Both the position numbers and the translations under genes were made by a program. Below the pieces are notes generated by a model. That model saw only the letters and a program-made list of their open reading frames with translations. It was not told where the DNA came from and ran no database searches. From positions 66,251,730 to 66,315,729 of the forward strand of contig CM075862.1 in the NCBI GenBank assembly GCA_037975125.1: DNA of 64,000 bases, read 5' to 3'. Every line of letters begins with the position of its first letter. Positions within the stretch are counted from its first letter, which is position 1. Below are positions 53,384 to 64,000 of this stretch, one piece after another. This DNA comes from Latrodectus hesperus (taxonomy: Eukaryota; Arthropoda; Arachnida; Araneae; Theridiidae).

Positions 53384-53774
53384 GCCGCCCTCCCTGTCTA
53401 GTGGTCAGAGTTCCTGACCCTTTTACTAAATTTACTGTTCATATTTCCTCAACATGAATATTATATCAAATTATATATTAGTTTTAGAAATATAAAGCCG
53501 ACAAATTTGTTCAGTGGTTAGCATGTCTGATTGCGGATAGGGAGGTCCTGGGTTCGAATCCCAATTCGGGCATGGGTGTACTATATCTCTCTAGCTATTC
53601 TGTCTTTGTCCTTTCTGTGTATGAATGTGTTGTAAATGGTTGTCTATAAACGGGTCCCTATGTCAAGTGTGTACTGAGGAAGTCGGACTTCACACCAAAA
53701 TATGTTTCAGTTGAAAAAGTGGAGCAGCGCACCCCATATTGCCAACCTAGCTTGCACACGAAAAGAGCAACAAC
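53384..53774 (+). mobile_element. Chimeric retroposon: SINE head fragment + 76-bp flank + full SINE family A
   Basis: Three parts in a row. 53384-53419: the first 36 bases of a SINE (gccgccctccctgtctagtg then gtcagagttcctgacc, with its A box). 53420-53496: the block that also lies 5' of the SINE at 26618. 53497-53774: a complete family A SINE (B box tgggttcgaatcccaattcg, end in gcaacaaca). The only TSD (13 bp, 53371-53383 and 53775-53787) flanks the whole composite, so it was inserted in one event. Confidence 0.82.
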
Positions 53775-53787
53775 ATTAAATATAAAT

Positions 53788-55298
53788 AAAAACTGAAACT
53801 AAAATAAAGGTTTCATTAAAAAATTTTTTATTGCTTAAAATATACAAAAGCGAAGATTTTCACTACAATTGGTAACAAAATCATCTTTAAAAAATAAGAA
53901 CATTAATTATTAAGAATTATACTTCTTCATTAAGATTAGTTTAAATTATTCTTTATAAATATACCTTAACTGCTCCAAAGCGTTAATAATTATTTAATAA
54001 AAATAATATTTTCTGCCTTTAACGAGAATATACATTTCGGAATAAAACTCTTTAATTTTGAAAATAATCCCATGCGTTATTGTTACAAATGGCAAAATTT
54101 ATTATAAGAGTTTCTTGAGATTCAGACATTGCTTCCCTCGACAAACCATGTGCCACTATTTTAATTACAATAACATTTACCGAATGTTTACACTTTATTA
54201 AATAACTTTTTGATTTTTGGAACATGCAATAAATTTAACATAGAAATCAGTAGAATCTGGAAAACATCCTCTGCTAAAATTATAATGTATAATTTTTAAA
54301 TAATTGTTATACCTATGTTTCATTTTATAAATTTAATCTAGTAGCTTTAAATTTCTCATAAGGGATGGAGAATAATCGTATTGCTTAATCTACTCTGCAA
54401 AGGAAATCTGTGGAGAGAATAGATGAATTAGTAAAATTCCATTGTGTTTAACTATTCTCTCATCAAAATATTTTCGAAGTTAAAGGATCAAATATGATAA
54501 TTCAATTTTGAGGATTTAGTCTCATTTTTCACTGAATCAACCGTCGTCTGTTTGAGGATTGATACCACGGAGATTTTAGCATTCAAGGTAATTAATAATA
54601 CCTTACAAACATTATTAGTGTATTGTTTACTATTATTATTGAACTATTTTAAGAGCATTGTGAAGAGAATGTGACTCTCTTTACAATTTTGAGAAACTAG
54701 CATTTTCTTTGATTTATTTAATTTTCATTTTAAATTAATTATATTTATTGTAAAATAACTTATAAAAGCTTGATATAATGCTTTTTATTTCTCCTTATTA
54801 AAGATTTCATTTTAATGTATTTTTATAATGATAAAGTAATTTATTACATTAATATAATGAAATAAAGTTAATTTTGTATTGTGTACAGATTTTTGCTTAT
54901 GGTGAACTGTACTACTGAACCAAATATTTGATTTATATTTTAAGTAATATTTATTTAAAAATACTTCAAGAAAAAGGGGAATAATTATTTATATATAAAT
55001 TGTCAAAATTCTTATTTTGATGGATCTAACGTAAATGTATATCATATTTTTTCCTTATTTATCAATAAAATCAAAATAGTAACAGATTATCCTAAAACTG
55101 ACATTGTAAAATTGCTTCAATAAAAAAATGCTGTACAGTTAACTACTTTTTTAATTGTTCTGAAGCCAATTTCTTTTCACGAATCCAACATAGATTTCCT
55201 GGAAGCTTAAGAAGCTTATAAAATCAGGTGGTTCGTGTCATAAAATAAACCACATACTTTAACCAACATTGGAATATATTATTTATTTTATTTATATA
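53788..55298. other. AT-rich stretch without gene
   Basis: No supported gene. A GC-richer patch at 54540-54595 (ccgtcgtctgtttgaggatt) is open for about 25 codons and ends at aag|gtaatt, a weak donor-like site. That is too little to call an exon. Confidence 0.4.
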
Positions 55299-56639
55299 CA
55301 CTATTGGCCATTAAAATTGCTACACCGGAAAAGCGGCACACTACACATGTGAAATTTGCATGACAGGTAGAACTTGGTGTGATATGCAAATGATTAGATT
55401 TTCAGCGCATTCATACAAAGCAGGCGACAGTAGCGACATCTACAATGTGTATAAAACCAGAGATTTGACAGCAGTTTTCTCATACTCAATTTCCGTTACA
55501 ACGTTGTTTTCGGCAAAGAAAGTATGTTGTAATGCCTTGTGTAAGAAGAAGAAATGCCTATCAGCACGTGTCTGACTTTGATCGAGGAAGGATTATAGCC
55601 TACCGGGATTGCCTGTTTATCGTACCGCAATATTGCTGCTCGCGTCAGTCGAGACTCCATGACTGTTAGCAGAATTTGGAATCGATGGGTTCAGGACAAT
55701 CATACGGAACGATCATGCAGGATCTCAGCGACCCACCATCACTAACAGCAGAGAAGACAGACATCTTATGCCGCATGGTCACAAGGGATCATACAGCCAC
55801 GTCACGAACCCTGAGTCGAGAAATGGAGTCATTTGCAAGGCAACAAGTTTCTGCTCAAACAGTTCGACGACGTTTGCAGCAGCATGGATTGTCTGCACGG
55901 CGACCATGGCTTCGGCTACCATTGACGCTGCGTCACAGACAGGAGCGCCTTCAATGGTGTGATCAGCGACGAACCTGGACGCGGGAATGGCATCACGTCA
56001 TCTTTACAGATGAATCTCGGTTCTGTATACAGGACCATGATGGCCTCATCCGTGTTTGGAGGCATCGTGGAGAACGCGCATTGCCAGCTTGCATTGGACA
56101 TCGCCATACTGGCACATCTGCTGGAGTGATGGTATGGGGTGCCATTGGATACACGTCTCGATCACCTCTTGTTCGCATTACCGGCACTTTGAACAGCAAC
56201 CGTTACGTTTTCGATGTGTTAAGGCCCGTGGCTCTGCCCTATCTTCGAGGCCTCCCTAATGCTTTGTTTCAACAGGATAATGCACGACCGCATGTTGCCC
56301 GTACTGTTCTGAGCTTCCTTGATACAGAATAGGTTCGAATGTTACCCTGGCCAGCACGTTCTCTTGATCTGTCACCAATTGAGAACGTGTGGTCAATGGT
56401 TGCCGAGCGATTGGCACGCCATCACTCACCATCCACTACTGTCGATGAACTGTGGCATAGTGTTGAAGCTGCGTGGACTGAGATCCCCGTACATGCCATA
56501 TAATCTCTGTTTGACTCCATGTCTAGGTGGATAAATGCTGTTATTGCAGCCAGCGGTGGCTACTCTGGGTACTGATTTCTCAAGATCTATACATCCTAAT
56601 TTCCTGTAAATCTAATCACTTGTTCTTTCCACTATAATG
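55299..56639 (+). mobile_element. Tc1-family DD34E transposon, right end lost into (TA)n
   Basis: The left end CACTATTGGCCATTAAAATT follows TA (55297-55298). The transposase reading fills 55532-56574. After the stop a T-rich tail (cctaatttcctgtaaatcta) continues to 56639, where a TA array starts. The expected right inverted end (…aattttaatggccaatagtg) is absent. The whole element is GC-richer than the flanks. Confidence 0.88.
55532..56574 (+). pseudogene. Tc1-family transposase (DD34E), broken
   Basis: Start at 55532 (MPCVRRRNAYQHVSDFDRGR then IIAYRD), first helix-turn-helix region; frameshift near 55606, resumed as IAARVSRDSMTVSRIWNRW; second frameshift near 55705; then open for over 200 codons: SFARQQVSAQTVRRRLQQHG (second helix-turn-helix), LSARRPWLRLPL (basic linker), HHVIFTDESRFCIQDHDGLI (first Asp), GVMVWGAIGY, NALFQQDNARPHVA (second Asp), a stop at 56330-56332, WPARSLDLSPIENVWSM (Glu, 34 residues after the second Asp). 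Another stop at 56501-56503, then the frame ends at 56572-56574. All three catalytic residues are present. Two frameshifts and two stops prevent a full protein. It would cut and paste DNA at TA sites in the nucleus. Confidence 0.88.

Positions 56640-56641
<2 letters not shown>

Positions 56642-56707
<66 letters not shown>
56642..56707. repeat. (TA)n microsatellite between two transposons
   Basis: About 66 bp of TA that replaces the right end of the Tc1 element and leads into the TA target of the DD41D element (56710-56711). Confidence 0.95.
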
Positions 56708-56711
<4 letters not shown>

Positions 56712-56986
56712 CAGGGTGATTATAAAAAACTTTGCCAACATCTGCACTTCTCGCATCCATTCTATTTAACCGATCAAGATGATATTTCAAATACAGTTTA
56801 TTTGAGATATGCGCTCGAGATTCTGTGAATGGCAACACAGTGGCTCTCGCGGTTACAGTTATAGTGACAGAAACTCGAAATTTTCGAATGGCAACGTCTA
56901 CTTTTTACCATCGCAAAATGTTCAGCACATGCGAAAACCCTAAATAGCGTCGAAACGGTACCGATATGTCTAAAAACGGACGTGTT
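56712..56986 (+). repeat. Left long TIR of the DD41D element
   Basis: Pairs with 58370-58645 in inverse orientation; the first 17 bases and most later blocks (gatatgcgctcgagattctg, aatggcaacacagtgg, ctactttttaccatcgcaaa) are identical; the other arm has one extra A in the terminal A run. Confidence 0.93.
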
Positions 56987-57178
56987 CTGCAAACACAAAA
57001 AAGAGTTCTGAAAACCGGCCAATAAAACACGATCTGGGCGCACGCAATAAATTTGCATGTGACAGAGTCAAGAAACCAATCACAGAACGCCGGTCGCCAG
57101 ATATTCAGCGTAGGAAACCTATAAAATACCAAGCGGGTATGCGAAGTCGTCATTCGGGAACTCGCACATGCCGACGAT

Positions 57179-58260
57179 ATGAGTCTTCCTAGGAAAGTTC
57201 GCGGTGAATTGATCAAACTCTATTATCAAAATGGGATGAACGCTGCGGAAGCCTTGCGTGTGTATCACCGCAATCATCGACAACGACGCGGCCCATGTAC
57301 TCTGCAAGCTCTGCGTGATTTAGTGCGGAAATTCGAAGATACAGGCTGCACCTGTGACAAACAGCGCTCCGGACGGCCAACTGTTTCTGAGGACGTTGTC
57401 ATGGAAGTGCACCATACAGTGACTGCAGGACACACAGAAACCGTAAGAGGCATAGCGCGCGTGTTGGATATTCCAAACTCAACGGTCCGCAAGCTCTTGC
57501 GCTCGGTACTTCACATGTTTCCCTATCGGTTCCAGCGCGTCCAGATGTTGGAGCCGGGTGACCCACAACAACGTCTGGACTTCGCAATTGCATTTTTGTT
57601 ACGATATGATGCGGATAACGACTGGCCACTTCGCATACTATGGACGGACGAGGCGCATTTCACCTTAAATGGCAGCATTAACACAAAGAATTGTGTGCAC
57701 TGGGGAGAGACGAATCCTCATGCTGCGGCGCCAGTACCATTATTTGATGCCAAAGTGACTGCGTGGTGCGGCATTACAGCTACATTTGTTCTGGACCCGT
57801 TCTTCTTTGAGGAAACGACACCGACTGGCCCTGCAACATGTTCTGTAACGGGCCCTCGGTATGCAGCCATGCTGAAAAATTATGTCTTACCGGAGTTGCG
57901 TCGGCTGAATACACTCAATGACATTGTTTGGATGCAAGATGGCGCACCTCCACATATAGCGAGGTCAGTTAAAATGCTCCTGGATCAGCATTTTGGTGAT
58001 CGCATCATCTCACGCTATTATCCTTTTCCGTGGCCTGTGCGATCCCTAGATCTGACGCCTATGGATTTGTCTGGTTTTGGGGCTATCTCAAATCCAGAGT
58101 TTATCTGTGCAATCCTCAAACATTGTCGGACTTAAAGGATTCTATACGGCGTGAGATTGGAAACATCCCTCGTGCCATGTTGCGTGCAGCGACATTGTTC
58201 ACCGTCTCCCGCATGCAATGCGTAATTGCCTGTGATGGCACTCATGTGGAAAATGTTTGA
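57179..58260 (+). pseudogene. Mariner-type transposase (DD41D), one frameshift
   Basis: ATG at 57179 with no earlier in-frame start. The N-terminal region (residues about 1-130) is helix-turn-helix: KVRGELIKLYYQNGMNAAEA, LQALRDLVRKFEDTG, RSGRPTVSED, GIARVLDIPNSTVRKLL, resembling the DUF4817-type domain of arthropod elements. The DDE_3-like catalytic core follows: LRILWTDEAHFTLNG (first Asp), VTAWCGITATF, IVWMQDGAPPHIARSV (second Asp), WPVRSLDLTPMD (third Asp), with 41 residues between second and third Asp. Just after that Asp, the T run at 58066-58068 is one base short; the first frame ends at 58135, while the conserved FWGYLKSRVY and the remaining 60 residues continue in the next frame to TGA at 58258. 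A polyadenylation-like aataaa follows at 58264. DD41D matches the rosa/visitor-like groups of mariners, to my knowledge. Confidence 0.88.
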
Positions 58261-58369
58261 AATTAATAAAGATTTTTTATCTCTATGTGTTCTCATCATT
58301 GAGCAGTGTCTTGTCTTTGTCGTATGCATTATTCCTCCTTGCGCCTTGAAGAACTGTTTGTATGTGTAT

Positions 58370-58645
58370 AACACGTCGGTTTTCGGACATATCGGTACCG
58401 TTTCTACGCTATTTAGGGTTTTCGCATGTGCTGAACATTTTGCGATGGTAAAAAGTAGGCGTTGCCATTCGAAAATTTCGAGTTTCTGTCACTATAACTG
58501 TAACCGCGAGGGCCACTGTGTTGCCATTCACAGAATCTCGAGCGCATATCTCAAAAGAACTATATTTGAAGTATCATTTTGATCGGTTAAATAGAATGGA
58601 CGCTAGAAGTGCAGATGTTGGCAAAGTTTTTTTATAATCACCCTG
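58370..58645 (-). repeat. Right long TIR of the DD41D element
   Basis: Inverted partner of 56712-56986; see the element entry. Confidence 0.93.
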
Positions 58646-62776
<4,131 letters not shown>

Positions 62777-62788
62777 AGTTTCTTCGGT
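62777..62788 (+). repeat. Target-site duplication, left copy, of SINE at 62789
   Basis: agtttcttcggt, repeated exactly at 63102-63113. Confidence 0.88.
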
Positions 62789-63101
62789 GCCGACCGATTG
62801 GCTGAGTGGTTAGCGTTCCTGACTCCTGAGCTGTTGGTCCTGGGTTTGAATCCGGTCCGGGCATGGATGTTTCTTTCCTTCCCTGTTCTCTCTGTGTTTC
62901 TCTGTCCTTTCTTCTGTGATATTGTATGAATGTGGCCCGCCCTATAAACGGGTTTGTGGTGGTATGGCTCGGATAACGCTACTCGCCTCCTTGACTTGGT
63001 TCACAGGTGCCCGCTGGGTAACGATAAATGAGTAGCAGTTCCTGTCCTTGTTGTGGCATAGTGTTCAGTCACCCTTTTGTGCCCGCCATTGGATAAAAAA
63101 A
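62789..63101 (+). mobile_element. tRNA-derived SINE, family B, full length
   Basis: The head begins gccgaccgattggctgagtg (A box) and has B box tgggtttgaatccggtccg. The body and gcccgccattgg-A8 end match 5356-5656. The 12-bp TSD agtttcttcggt is perfect. The best preserved of the three family B copies. Confidence 0.93.
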
Positions 63102-63113
63102 AGTTTCTTCGGT

Positions 63114-64000
63114 AAAAATCTAAAATTAAATTAAAATACATACATAGAAAAATTAAATACCTCTTCATTCGTCTTTATTGTTTAAATATATGGTCCAATA
63201 TTAGAAAAATATTAAAAATTTTCATTTAATCCATTTTATGTTCTGATTTGTATATTTGATTTACATATAAAATTTGTCAAATGTAATATTGAATTGAGTA
63301 TTTCTTAAAATGCATATATTTATATGAATACTTATGTTATGATCTTGAAAAATAATATTAAATTGCAGAGTTAGTTACATTCTCATCATTACTTCTAGCC
63401 TCATATTTATAATTCATAGATCATAAACATTCTTGATTTTCAATAAATCACTTATCTTCTTGATGAGTGTAATAATTACTCTCTGAACATAGATGTTCAA
63501 TTTTATACTATTTAATTAATGAAATAGAAAATAAGTTAAAATTAATTATTTTAAACATGAGTATATTAACGGAAAGAGAAAGGAAAAAAGTTTTATCAAT
63601 AAGTAATATTTATTGCATGCTAAATTTAAAGTTCATCCTTTGAATAGAATAATTTACAAGAATTGTTTCAATGGTTATAGCAACTGTTTCATATAAAATT
63701 GCACCTTCACTCAGTGTTTGAATGATGTCTTCAGTTTTTTTCATTAAGTTTTATTGTACATTGAATCAGTGCGAAAATTTTTTTTATTTTAAACAGTTTC
63801 ATTTAATATATTCTAATTATAAAAATGTTCTCTAACTCTAAATTGAAAAAAACATATTTTCAAGGAAAATTACCTTTTTCTTTACATACTTATGAAATGA
63901 AATAAAAACAAATTATATTCCAAATATTTTTAACTTATTTGTTGATTATATTGTTTAAAATATTATATTTCATATCGTAATAACATTGTTAATGAGAATT
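63114..64000. other. AT-rich stretch without gene
   Basis: Nothing recognised up to the window end. Confidence 0.45.

Larger units (their letters stand above)
56712..58645 (+). mobile_element. Mariner-type DD41D transposon with 275-bp TIRs, nearly intact
   Basis: 1934 bp bounded by CAGGGTGATTATAAAAAA and its reverse complement, with TA on both sides (56710-56711, 58646-58647). The terminal inverted repeats, 56712-56986 and 58370-58645, differ at about 13-14 of 275 positions (near 95% identity) by eye. The interior holds one transposase reading frame of expected length with a single frameshift. Base composition is clearly less AT-rich than the surrounding DNA. All this suggests a young insertion. 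Very long TIRs are unusual for mariners, which commonly have about 30 bp. Confidence 0.9.

Noticed and set aside
55768..56259. Antisense and shifted frames over the DD34E transposase, and similar ones at 56798-57629 and 58132-58582
   Set aside because: Shadows of GC-richer transposase and TIR sequence.

Overview
This is non-coding-rich eukaryotic nuclear DNA, very AT-rich, with long (TA)n and (CA)n microsatellites and a dense record of transposable elements. The mix is a BED-finger hAT relic, Ty3/gypsy and Ty1/copia relics, Tc1/mariner elements, several families of tRNA-derived SINEs and a chelicerate-style gustatory-receptor-like gene. It points to an arthropod and most probably an arachnid (spider). 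That is an inference from family resemblance; nothing in the window names a species. I find no intact host gene, no bacterial-type operon, no rRNA, no true tRNA gene and no CRISPR array.

Layout. 1-617: BED/hAT transposase relic (minus) running out of the window. 1590-1912: headless SINE (minus). 2048-2135: tRNA-like SINE head. 3777-4124: (TA)n. 5282-9680: decayed gypsy retrotransposon (part LTR, primer-binding site, gag, protease, RT, RNase H, DD35E integrase) carrying two nested SINEs, each with a perfect 14-bp target-site duplication (TSD). 12082-12458: compound (TA)n. 14616-15530: old tandem duplication. 15853-16097: solo-LTR-like copy of the gypsy LTR. 20534-21551: two-exon 7-TM gustatory-receptor-like gene (minus), broken by a one-base frameshift. 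23639-23845: SINE tail fused to (CA)n. 24146-24412 and 26618-26899: SINEs with TSDs. 28924-30200: Tc1 relic abutting a copia fragment. 34211-34328: palindrome around (TA)n. 35653-35835: zinc-finger relic. 35896-36486: foldback element. 38861-40000: Tc1-like relic. 40343-40574: truncated SINE. 45330-46300: pogo/Tigger-like non-autonomous element holding a SINE. 48.8-49.3 kb: candidate exons. 51423-51796: large foldback. 53001-53774: a SINE and a chimeric SINE. 55299-56639: Tc1 DD34E element. 56712-58645: nearly intact mariner-type DD41D element with 275-bp inverted repeats. 62789-63101: SINE.

The most rewarding places are (a) the DD41D element at 56712-58645, which is GC-richer than its surroundings, has about 95% identical long terminal inverted repeats (TIRs) and is one base away from an open transposase frame, sitting inside (TA)n directly beside a DD34E Tc1; (b) the composite retroposon at 53384-53774, in which a SINE head fragment, a 76-bp unique block shared with the 5' flank of the SINE at 26618, and a full SINE were inserted as one unit with a 13-bp TSD; (c) the foldback structures at 35896-36486 and 51423-51796; and (d) the gustatory-receptor-like locus at 20.5-21.5 kb. 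The elements do not form a pathway. They record successive insertions: gypsy first, SINEs into it later; the pogo-like element first, then a SINE inside it.
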